The translations under genes and the position numbers were made by a program. A DNA stretch of 6,761 nt from assembly GCA_000715685.1 (NCBI GenBank), contig KL569433.1:81578-88338 (forward strand). Reading direction: 5' to 3'. Below are positions 1 to 6,179 of the stretch, in pieces. Each line of letters opens with the position of its first letter. The stretch's first letter is position 1. Origin of the DNA: Streptomyces lilacinus (GTDB taxonomy: Bacteria; Actinomycetota; Actinomycetes; Streptomycetales; Streptomycetaceae). The notes under the pieces were generated by a model. It did not search any database. It worked only from the letters and a program-made list of their open reading frames with translations, and was not told the DNA's origin.

Positions 1-31
1 CGGGTCCGGGGTTCGAGTCCCTGGCGGCGCA
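1..31 (+). tRNA. 3' end of a tRNA gene (5' part outside the window), probably tRNA-Lys
   Basis: The T-arm is complete: stem 7-11 (CGGGG) pairs with 19-23 (CCCTG, one G-U pair) around the loop TTCGAGT at 12-18. The 3' acceptor strand GCGGCGC is at 24-30, with discriminator A at 31 and no encoded CCA, as is usual in Streptomyces. Bases 2-6 (GGGTC) fit a short class I variable loop with G46-U47-C48, so base 1 is canonical position 43; this argues against Leu, Ser and (bacterial) Tyr. The anticodon lies outside the window. The 3' sequence resembles what I remember of actinobacterial tRNA-Lys (acceptor starting GCGCCG), but that identity is a recollection and uncertain. Confidence 0.88.
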
Positions 32-36
32 CGCGA

Positions 37-75
37 GACTCAGGGCTCCTCACCATCGGTGAGGAGCCCTGAGTC
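37..75 (+). terminator. Long perfect hairpin terminator after the tRNA
   Basis: Bases 37-54 (starting GACTCAGGGC) are the exact reverse complement of 58-75, with a 3-nt loop ATC at 55-57. The 18-bp stem starts only 5 nt after the tRNA discriminator base. No strong U-tract follows (GTTCTCTGC), which is common for actinobacterial terminators. The symmetric stem could also stop transcription coming from the other strand. Its position makes termination of the tRNA transcript, and perhaps 3'-end definition for processing, the most likely role. Confidence 0.85.
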
Positions 76-340
76 GTTCTCTGCGCGCTACGAACACACA
101 ACCGTGTCAGTTGTGACCACTTTCGCAACATTCGCACACATCTTCGTTCGGCGTACCGCTTTGCCCGGTAACCACCGTGTTTCACCCTTGCGATCATGAT
201 GTGGCGTCGGAGATCCTGAACCGCACGGCTTCGCCCAACGTCACTGGGGGCCCCGTGATTTGGGTGGTGCCGCAGAGAGAGCCGGCTCGGGCTTGCCCGC
301 GCGGTCGAGGGGGGCCGGGGGGCCCACGTACTGGCTGACA

Positions 341-359
341 CACGCAGGCACCATGCGTG
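341..359 (+). promoter_or_regulatory. Small stem-loop directly upstream of the cslA ribosome binding site
   Basis: CACGCA (341-346) is complementary to TGCGTG (354-359) around a 7-nt loop GGCACCA. The stem ends 1 nt before the G-rich Shine-Dalgarno stretch at 361-366. In mRNA it could hold the ribosome site open or, with alternative pairing, close it. Six base pairs is short enough to arise by chance in such DNA, so a regulatory role is only a suggestion. Confidence 0.25.
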
Positions 360-360
360 C

Positions 361-367
361 GGGGGGA
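361..367 (+). promoter_or_regulatory. Ribosome binding site of cslA
   Basis: GGGGGGA ends 7 nt before the ATG at 375, a good distance for initiation. It favours 375 over the ATG at 368, which lies in another frame, would sit too close to the G-tract, and opens only a short frame. Confidence 0.7.
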
Positions 368-374
368 ATGACAC

Positions 375-2222
375 ATGACGTCCACGCCTGCCGACGCTCG
401 GCGGACATATGGCTCATCGGCGGCCAAAAGGCCGCTGCTGCCCGCTCCGGCGGGGGCGAAGGACCGGTCGGAGCCGGCCGGTGATCCGCCCAGACTCCCG
501 CCGCCCCGCCCGCGCCGCCCCCTCCCCCGCTTCGACTACGAGCACTACAGCCGGCTGGCCGGCCCCCTGTCCGAGCCCCCTGCGGGCCCCGAGCCGTACC
601 GCGTCCGCTACCGCAGCCTCCTGGCCGACGAGCCGCACCGCGTCCAGGCGGCGCTGCTGCTGGGCGCGGCGCCCGTGGTCTCGCTCGGGCTGCTGATCTG
701 GCTGATGCAGCCCGCCCACTGGACCCAGCGGGAGAACGGCACCCCGCTGATGCGCGCCCTGGACACGGTGATGCTGGTGTCCATCGGGCTGATCGAGCTG
801 TTCCGCACGCTGAACGTCACCTCCAACGCCCACGCCACCCTGGTCGCCCGCGACCCCATACCGGTCGTGCCCGAGTCGGGCACGCGGGTCGCCTTCCTGA
901 CGTCCTTCGTGCCGGGCAAGGAGCCGCTCGAGATGGTCACCAAGACCCTGGAGGCAGCCGTCAAGGTTCGCCACCGGGGTCCCGTGCACGTCTGGCTGCT
1001 GGACGAGGGAGACGATCCCGAGGTCAGGGCCGTCTGCGAGCGCCTCGGTGTCCACCACTTCAGCCGCAAGGGCGTCGAGCGGTGGAATCGACCCAAGGGC
1101 CCGCACCGCGCGCGGACCAAGCACGGGAATTACAACGCCTGGCTCGACGCCCACGGCGACGACTACGACTTCTTCGCCTCCGTCGACACCGACCACGTGC
1201 CGCTGCCCAACTTCCTCGAGCGGATGCTCGGTTACTTCCGTGACCCGGATGTCGCTTTTGTCGTTGGACCTCAGGTGTACGGGAACTACGACGCGGCGGT
1301 CACCAAGGCCGCCGAGAGCCAGCAGTTCCTCTTCCACGCCCTGATCCAGCGCGCCGGAAACCGGTACGGCGCACCCATGTTCGTCGGCACCAACAACGCC
1401 GTGCGGATCAGCGCGCTCAAGGGCATCGGCGGCCTCTACGACTCGATCACCGAGGACATGGCCACCGGCTTCGAGCTGCACCGCCACCGCAATCCGGCCA
1501 CGGGCAGGAAATGGCGCTCGGTCTACACCCCGGACGTCCTGGCCGTGGGAGAGGGGCCGAACGCCTGGACGGATTTCTTCACCCAGCAGCTGCGTTGGTC
1601 CCGGGGCACCTACGAGACCATCCTCAAGCAGTACTGGAAAGGGCCCTTCACCCTCTCGCCGGGGAAGTTCCTCAATTACACCCTGATGGTCATCTATTAC
1701 CCCATGACCGCGATCAACTGGATGCTCGGTGCCCTCAGTTGCGCGCTCTTCCTCGGTCTCGGCGCCTCCGGCATCTCCATCAATTCCGAGGTCTGGATGA
1801 TGCTCTACAGCGACGCGGCCGCCCTCCAGATCGGCCTCTACGTCTGGAACCGCCGGCACAACGTCTCCCCGCACGAGCCGGAGGGCTCGGGCGGACTCGC
1901 CGGCATGGCGATGTCCGCGCTGTCGGCGCCGATCTACGCCCGCTCGCTGACGGACGCGGTCCTGCGCCGCAAGAGCAGGTTCGTGGTGACGCCGAAGGGG
2001 GACTCGGCGAGCCCCGACACCCTCTTCGGCACCTTCCGCATCCACCTCTTCTTCGTGCTCGTCTTCGGCGGCTCCCTGGTGGCGTCGTTCCTCCTCGGCC
2101 ACACCCATGTGGCGATGCGCACCTGGGCGTCGCTCGCCCTGGCGGTCACCGTGGCGCCGATCGTCGCGTGGTGGTGGAGCCTGTACCGCGCCAAGCACCC
2201 CGAGGGGGCCCGTCAGCGATGA
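375..2222 (+). CDS. cslA: Cellulose-synthase-like glycosyltransferase CslA (GT2, membrane)
   Basis: This 615-residue processive GT2 enzyme is thought to polymerise a beta-1,4-linked, cellulose-like glycan from a UDP-sugar and move it across the membrane at the hyphal tip. All BcsA-type hallmarks are present in order: LLDEGDDP (208-214, nucleotide-binding Asp210), KHGNYN (249-254), DTD (271-273, metal-binding), TED (359-361, catalytic base Asp361), QQLRW (404-408, QxxRW acceptor site) and FVVTPKG (536-542, like the FxVT gating-loop motif). Membrane segments are visible near 91-111, 128-146, 434-464, 472-491, 556-575 and 581-602, so the GT domain (~165-415) sits between N- and C-terminal helices. 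No PilZ domain is seen. Residues 1-52 are Pro/Arg-rich and look disordered. The stop overlaps the glxA start (ATGA). In Streptomyces, CslA is reported to work with GlxA and to interact with the polarity protein DivIVA. Identification is firm; the exact polymer is from literature, not sequence. Confidence 0.96.
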   Translation: MTSTPADARRTYGSSAAKRPLLPAPAGAKDRSEPAGDPPRLPPPRPRRPLPRFDYEHYSRLAGPLSEPPAGPEPYRVRYRSLLADEPHRVQAALLLGAAPVVSLGLLIWLMQPAHWTQRENGTPLMRALDTVMLVSIGLIELFRTLNVTSNAHATLVARDPIPVVPESGTRVAFLTSFVPGKEPLEMVTKTLEAAVKVRHRGPVHVWLLDEGDDPEVRAVCERLGVHHFSRKGVERWNRPKGPHRARTKHGNYNAWLDAHGDDYDFFASVDTDHVPLPNFLERMLGYFRDPDVAFVVGPQVYGNYDAAVTKAAESQQFLFHALIQRAGNRYGAPMFVGTNNAVRISALKGIGGLYDSITEDMATGFELHRHRNPATGRKWRSVYTPDVLAVGEGPNAWTDFFTQQLRWSRGTYETILKQYWKGPFTLSPGKFLNYTLMVIYYPMTAINWMLGALSCALFLGLGASGISINSEVWMMLYSDAAALQIGLYVWNRRHNVSPHEPEGSGGLAGMAMSALSAPIYARSLTDAVLRRKSRFVVTPKGDSASPDTLFGTFRIHLFFVLVFGGSLVASFLLGHTHVAMRTWASLALAVTVAPIVAWWWSLYRAKHPEGARQR

Positions 2223-4195
2223 GATTCCGTCCGAGTCGCCGCACCCGACGCACCGCGCTCGGCGCCACGGTCGTGCTCGCCCTGGCGGGGATGAACGGCC
2301 CGGCGCTCTGGGGATACGCCGCCGGCCAGTACCACGAGTACAAAATCAACCAGCCGGAATACAAGGCGAAGAACGGCCACTGGGACGTCGTGGACGTCCC
2401 CCGCGAATACCGCATCAACACCATTCACGCGGCCCTGCTCCACACGGGCAAGGTGCTGCTGGTGGCCGGGTCGGGCAACAATGCCGCCAATTTCCGGGCC
2501 AAGTCCTTCCGAACGGTCCTGTGGGACCCCCGCAAGAACACCTACAAGAACATCCCCACCCCCAAGGACCTCTTCTGCGCCGGCCACACCCAGCTGCCCG
2601 ACGGCAAGCTCCTGGTGGCCGGCGGGACCCAGCGCTACGAGAAGCTGGACGGCGACGTCACCAAGGCCGGCGGCCTGATGATCGTCCACAACGAGAACCC
2701 CGACAAGCCGATGACCTTCCCCGCCGGCACCCGCTTCACCGGCAAGGAGAACCGCAAGACCTTCGAGTCCAAGGACGCCGTCCTCGTGCCGCGCGCCGCC
2801 AAGACCGGCGACGGGGACAAGGTGAAGGTCACGGCCAGTACGGCCCGGGTCTATGTGGAGGCCCTCGAGAAGGGCCACGACTACGAGACCGGGACCACCG
2901 ACAACTACACGATCGAGGGCCTGACCGGCGAGGACGCGCGGAACGCGTACGGCATCGCCAACAAGCTCTCCTTCGACAAGAAGGATTTCCAGGGCATCAA
3001 GGACGCCTTCGAATTCGACCCGGTCGCCGAGCGCTACGTCACCGTCGACCCGATGGAGGAGTCCCGCTGGTACCCGACGCTGACCACCCTCCAGGACGGG
3101 CGGGTGCTGTCGGTCTCCGGGCTGGACGAGATCGGCCAGGTCGTCCCGGGCAAGAACGAGATCTACGACCCGAGGACGAAGAAGTGGTCCTACCTCCCCA
3201 CGGAGCGCTTCTTCCCGACGTACCCGGCCCTCTTCCTCGCCGACAGGGGCAGGATCTTCTACACCGGTTCCAACGCGGGCTACGGCCCGGCCGACCGGGG
3301 CCGGGTGCCGGGCCTGTGGGACGTGGAGACCAACGACTTCACCGAGGTGCCCGGCATCAGCGACCCGGACGTCCTGGAGACCTCGATGTCCGTCCTGCTG
3401 CCGCCCGCCCAGGAGCAGCGCTACATGGTCCTCGGCGGCGGCGGGGTCGGCGAGGACAGCAAGTCCACCGCCAAGACCCGCATCGTCGACCTGCGCGAGG
3501 AGAGCCCGCGCTTCCACGACGGCCCCGACCTCTACGCCGAGGTCCGCTACCCCAGCAGCGTCATCCTGCCCGACGACACCGTGCTGACCACCAACGGTTC
3601 GGGCGACTACCGGGGGCGCAGCGACTCGAACGTCCTGCGGGCCGAGCTGTACGACCCGGGCACCAACGCCACCCGCCCGGTCGCCGACCCGCTGGTGGGC
3701 CGCAACTACCACTCCGGCGCGCTGCTGCTGCCCGACGGACGGGTGATGACCTTCGGCTCCGACTCGCTCTTCGGTGACAGGGCCAACACCAAGGCGGGCA
3801 CCTTCCAGCAGGAGATCGACCTCTACACCCCGCCGTACGGCTTCCGCGAGGACCGTCCCGCGTTCAAGGACACCGAGCCCCGGACCGTGAAGCTGGGCGA
3901 GCGGACCACGTACCGCACGAGCGATCCGAAGGCGATCTCCCGGGCCCGGCTGATCCGCCCGGGGTCCTTCACCCACGTCACCAACGTCGAGCAGCGCTCG
4001 ATCGCCCTGGACCTCGCGAAGTCGGCGGACGGCGTGACCGTCACCGTCCCCAAGGACCCGTCCCTCGTGCCGCCCGGCTGGTACATGCTGAACCTGGTGG
4101 ACGACAAGGGGACGCCGTCCGAAGCGGTGTGGGTGAAGGTGCCGGTGGCGGACGATCTGGGGGGCGAGGAAGAAGGGTCGGCCAGCCAGGAGTGA
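2219..4195 (+). CDS. glxA: GlxA, mononuclear copper radical oxidase (galactose/glyoxal oxidase-like)
   Basis: This 658-residue exported oxidase is expected to oxidise alcohol or aldehyde groups on the CslA glycan, releasing hydrogen peroxide. The Arg-rich start (3-11) and hydrophobic stretch (~13-35) form a signal anchor or signal peptide; TRRTAL resembles an imperfect Tat motif. A Kelch-type beta-propeller spans ~60-535, with repeated strands such as KVLLVAGSGNN and RVLSVSGLDE. A galactose-oxidase-like C-terminal beta-sandwich (DUF1929-type) spans ~545-645, followed by an acidic tail. By alignment with galactose and glyoxal oxidase motifs, Cys120 (FCAGH) and Tyr285 (RWYP) should form the thioether cofactor with Trp284 beside it. 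Tyr497-His498 (RNYHS) and His586 (FTHVTN) complete the copper site, so the enzyme should be active. The start at 2219 follows GAGGGG (2202-2207) and overlaps the cslA stop by 4 nt, indicating translational coupling. Longer in-frame upstream codons are only read-through of cslA. In S. lividans, maturation needs copper delivery and the peroxidase DtpA; neither is in this window. Confidence 0.96.
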   Translation: MRFRPSRRTRRTALGATVVLALAGMNGPALWGYAAGQYHEYKINQPEYKAKNGHWDVVDVPREYRINTIHAALLHTGKVLLVAGSGNNAANFRAKSFRTVLWDPRKNTYKNIPTPKDLFCAGHTQLPDGKLLVAGGTQRYEKLDGDVTKAGGLMIVHNENPDKPMTFPAGTRFTGKENRKTFESKDAVLVPRAAKTGDGDKVKVTASTARVYVEALEKGHDYETGTTDNYTIEGLTGEDARNAYGIANKLSFDKKDFQGIKDAFEFDPVAERYVTVDPMEESRWYPTLTTLQDGRVLSVSGLDEIGQVVPGKNEIYDPRTKKWSYLPTERFFPTYPALFLADRGRIFYTGSNAGYGPADRGRVPGLWDVETNDFTEVPGISDPDVLETSMSVLLPPAQEQRYMVLGGGGVGEDSKSTAKTRIVDLREESPRFHDGPDLYAEVRYPSSVILPDDTVLTTNGSGDYRGRSDSNVLRAELYDPGTNATRPVADPLVGRNYHSGALLLPDGRVMTFGSDSLFGDRANTKAGTFQQEIDLYTPPYGFREDRPAFKDTEPRTVKLGERTTYRTSDPKAISRARLIRPGSFTHVTNVEQRSIALDLAKSADGVTVTVPKDPSLVPPGWYMLNLVDDKGTPSEAVWVKVPVADDLGGEEEGSASQE

Positions 4196-4208
4196 CGGCC
4201 GGGGCGGC

Positions 4209-5258
4209 TCAGCGGGCGTTGCGGGCCAGCTCGAGGGCGTAGGTCTCCCACCACTGGCCGGCGTCGGGACCGCCCTTGCAGGCGCCGTCGGACTCCCCCG
4301 GCCGCTTGACCCAGAGGAAGGCGTCCACGACGGTGTCGCCGGTCCGGACGGTCGGGGGCTCGCCGAGGGCCCGGCCGGAGGGGTTGCACCACGCCTTCTC
4401 GTGGTCGGCGCCGGACAGCGGGCCGTTGCCGTTGCGGCTGGTGTCGACGACGAAGTGCTTGCCGCCCAGCAGGGCGGACAGCCGGTGCCCGTAGTCCTTG
4501 CTGTCCTTGGTGGTCTGGAAGTTGGAGACGTTGAGGGCGAAGCCGTCGGCCCGGTCGATGCCCGCCCGCCGCAGCGGCTCGGCCATCCGGTCGGCCGGCG
4601 TCACCCAGCTGGGGTTGCCCGCGTCCAGGTAGACCTTGGTCCTCGGCAGCGCCTTGAGCTTGCCGACGGCCTCCTTCAGCAGGGCGTACCGCTCCTCGTG
4701 GAACTGCCGCGGGGTGCAGCCGTCCTCCATGTGCGGCAGCGCGTCGGGCTCGAGGATCACCGTGGCCCTGCGGTCGCCGATGCCGCTCACCGCGCGGTCC
4801 AGCCAGGCGCGGTAGGCGTCGCCGTCGGCGGCGCCGCCCTGCGAGTACTGCCCGCAGTCGCGGTGGGGGATGTTGTAGAGCACCAGCAGCGCGTCGCGGT
4901 CGGCGTGGGCGGCGGCCTGGGTGAAGCCGCGGGTCTGGCCGTCGGGGTCGTCGGCCCCGACCCACTCGGCGACGGGCTGACCCGCGATCTTCTGGATCAG
5001 CTCGGCGTCGTCCTCCTTGCCGGACCTGCGGAGCCGAGCGGCCTCGCGGGCGGCCCGGCCGTCCGGATTCACCCAGAAGGGGGACTGTTCCTTGGGCAGC
5101 TGGGAGGGCTGGAACGCGACGGCGTCCTTCTGCGGCGTCTCGTCGGAGGACGAGGAGCAGCCCGTGGCCGCGATCAGCAGGAGCACCCCGGCCGCCGCTC
5201 CCCGCCACGCCGCCGGCCTGCGGCTCCGGCGCGTGCGGCCGGAGTAACTGCGGTACAT
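4209..5258 (-). CDS. cslZ: GH6 glucanase lipoprotein CslZ (endo-beta-1,4-glucanase-like)
   Basis: This 349-residue glycoside hydrolase family 6 protein probably cleaves or trims beta-1,4-glucan outside the membrane. The N-terminus is Arg-rich (8-14), then hydrophobic (~21-32), ending in a lipobox-like IAATGC with Cys34 as the lipidation site and a Ser-rich spacer. The GH6 domain (~60-345) carries YNIPHRDCG (128-136, Asp134), ILEPDALP (168-175, proton donor Asp172), LDAGNPSW (211-218), VDTSRNGNGP (271-280, Asp272) and FLWVKRPGESDG (314-325). Cys135/Cys181 and Cys291/Cys327 are plausible disulfides. There is no carbohydrate-binding module, so membrane anchoring may replace substrate targeting. 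The start at 5258 follows AAGGGGGAG and places the signal sequence correctly; an upstream in-frame ATG at 5336 would add 26 residues with no signal character. The gene converges on glxA with 13 bp between stops. GH6 membership is firm; endo versus exo mode cannot be told from the sequence. The symbol follows the S. coelicolor/S. lividans cslA-glxA-cslZ locus. Confidence 0.9.
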   Translation of the reverse strand: MYRSYSGRTRRSRRPAAWRGAAAGVLLLIAATGCSSSSDETPQKDAVAFQPSQLPKEQSPFWVNPDGRAAREAARLRRSGKEDDAELIQKIAGQPVAEWVGADDPDGQTRGFTQAAAHADRDALLVLYNIPHRDCGQYSQGGAADGDAYRAWLDRAVSGIGDRRATVILEPDALPHMEDGCTPRQFHEERYALLKEAVGKLKALPRTKVYLDAGNPSWVTPADRMAEPLRRAGIDRADGFALNVSNFQTTKDSKDYGHRLSALLGGKHFVVDTSRNGNGPLSGADHEKAWCNPSGRALGEPPTVRTGDTVVDAFLWVKRPGESDGACKGGPDAGQWWETYALELARNAR

Positions 5259-5261
5259 CCA

Positions 5262-5270
5262 CTCCCCCTT
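5262..5270 (-). promoter_or_regulatory. Ribosome binding site of cslZ
   Basis: On the minus strand AAGGGGGAG ends 3 nt before the ATG at 5258; the AAGGGGG core is 5 nt away. It decides the start in favour of the 349-residue lipoprotein over the longer frame beginning at 5336. Confidence 0.7.
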
Positions 5271-5369
5271 GGGTGTACTGCCTGTGGAGGTGACTTCCGT
5301 CAGGTGCCTGCCCCATGCTGGCACAGACGTGCCCACGGCCGCGGGCAGTCATGCCACGACACGTGACCG

Positions 5370-5387
5370 GTCGCCCTGTTGGGCGAC
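5370..5387 (-). terminator. Hairpin downstream of the sortase gene, possible terminator
   Basis: GTCGCCC (5370-5376) and GGGCGAC (5381-5387) form a perfect 7-bp stem with a 4-nt loop, 61 nt past the sortase stop codon. An outer 8-bp complement, CGGCCGCG (5336-5343) with CGCGGCCG (5387-5394), overlaps it by one base and could form an alternative longer structure. There is no U-tract. It lies between the sortase gene and cslZ, so it may separate the two transcripts, but read-through is possible. Confidence 0.4.
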
Positions 5388-5448
5388 GCGGCCGGGACCG
5401 CACGTCGCACGGCGTGTCGGGCCCGCTCGCGGCGGCGCGCCCCCGGAC

Positions 5449-6156
5449 TCAGACCGTCCGGCCGGAACTGCCGGAACCGGGGGCGGCACCGGTCGCCGGC
5501 TCGGTCGTACCGGTCAGGTAGGCGTAGACGACGAGGTTGGCGTCGTAGGAGTGCCGGTCGCGGTCGTAGGAGCCGCCGCAGGTGATCAGGCGCAGCTCGG
5601 CGCGGCCCCGCTCGCGGGGGCCGTAGACCTTGGCGGCGTCGAAGTGGTCCTTGGTGAAGACGGCCACGTCCTCGACGGTGAACTCGGCGATGGAGCCGTC
5701 GGCGCGGGCGACGCTGACCTTCGCGCCGCGCCTGAGGTCGCCGAGCCGGTGGAAGACCGCGGGGGCGCGGTCGGTGTCGAGGTGGCCGACGAGGACGGCG
5801 GCGCCGATGCCGCCGGGCCGGGGCCCGTCGCGGTACCAGGAGACGGCGCCGGGCCGGTCGAACGGGGGCGGGTCGACCGCGCCGAGGCCGTTGAGGCCGC
5901 GCTCCTCGACGGGGGCGCGGATGTTCATGGCCTTGATGGCGAGGCCCTGCGGCCGGGCCCCCGGCAGCGGCGGGTGCGGCGGGGGCAGCTCGGGGGCGGC
6001 CGGGCGGCCCACGGCGGCGACGTCGCCGGTGGTGGGCGAGGAGGGCATGGGCACCTCGGTGATGTCGCGGCCCCACAGCCACAGCGCCACCAGCAGGGCG
6101 GCCCAGGCCACCCCCGTCAGGAGGCGGCCGGTGCCGCTCGCGCGCTCTTCGGTCAT
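5449..6156 (-). CDS. Class E/F-type sortase (membrane-anchored cysteine transpeptidase)
   Basis: This 235-residue protein has one N-terminal membrane helix (~13-28, rich in Leu, Ala and Trp), a Pro-rich spacer (~52-68) and a sortase beta-barrel (~70-215). The catalytic set is visible: His125 in VLVGHLDT, Cys193 in RLITCGG, and an Arg a few residues later, Arg201 or Arg199 in the DRDRHSY stretch, before the conserved closing strand ANLVVYAYL. Sortases cut a C-terminal sorting signal and join the protein to a cell-wall amine, or act as polymerases or processing enzymes. The short, N-anchored form resembles the actinobacterial class F group. The ATG at 6156 is preceded by GGAGAGGCGG at a rather long distance (about 10-16 nt). 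The gene lies 23 nt behind an exported protein with a sortable-looking tail, its probable substrate, in one operon. Sortase identity is firm; class and substrate are inferred. Confidence 0.92.
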   Translation of the reverse strand: MTEERASGTGRLLTGVAWAALLVALWLWGRDITEVPMPSSPTTGDVAAVGRPAAPELPPPHPPLPGARPQGLAIKAMNIRAPVEERGLNGLGAVDPPPFDRPGAVSWYRDGPRPGGIGAAVLVGHLDTDRAPAVFHRLGDLRRGAKVSVARADGSIAEFTVEDVAVFTKDHFDAAKVYGPRERGRAELRLITCGGSYDRDRHSYDANLVVYAYLTGTTEPATGAAPGSGSSGRTV

Positions 6157-6179
6157 GGCAGCGGATCCGCCTCTCCGCG

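Larger units (their letters stand above)
76..374 (+). promoter_or_regulatory. Non-coding leader and promoter region of cslA-glxA
   Basis: There is no convincing gene in these ~300 bases. Short open frames start here on both strands, but they lack ribosome sites and any recognisable protein. Bases ~90-200 are visibly poorer in G+C than the rest, as expected of a promoter, yet I cannot pick a -35/-10 pair with confidence. Structures seen: dyad CACAAC (97-102) / GTTGTG (110-115); a tandem TTCGCA at 122 and 131; palindrome ATCATGAT (193-200); near-palindrome 241-258 (TCAC-GGGG / CCCC-GTGA with one unpaired base); G-tracts at 309-314 and 317-322; and a small hairpin just before the Shine-Dalgarno site. 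The transcript of the operon must begin in this region unless it reads through from the tRNA. Confidence 0.55.

Noticed and set aside
161..216. Possible sigma-70-type promoter with TTGCCC or TTGCGA as -35 box
   Set aside because: No acceptable -10 element lies at 16-18 bp from either hexamer, so I do not call a promoter there.
414..2198. Long open frame (about 594 codons) on the minus strand across cslA
   Set aside because: It is a mirror frame produced by G/C-biased third positions of cslA. Its composition (Val, Gly, Glu, His, Arg-rich) matches no family, while the plus-strand product has a full set of GT2 motifs.
1511..2218. Upstream extension of the glxA frame into cslA
   Set aside because: The frame is open there only because of high G+C. 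Starting at 1511 would bury the signal sequence; the ATG at 2219 with its ribosome site and ATGA overlap is far better.
2213..3976. Long open frame (about 587 codons) on the minus strand across glxA
   Set aside because: It is low-complexity Val/Gly/Leu-rich sequence typical of an antisense shadow, and the plus-strand frame contains all copper oxidase residues.
5360..5365. CACGTG palindrome upstream of cslZ
   Set aside because: A six-base palindrome is expected by chance in such G/C-rich DNA and no half-site extension or partner site is seen.
4401..5366. Plus-strand open frame opposite cslZ
   Set aside because: It is Val/Gly/Arg-rich shadow sequence without recognisable motifs; the minus strand encodes a complete GH6 domain and lipoprotein signal.
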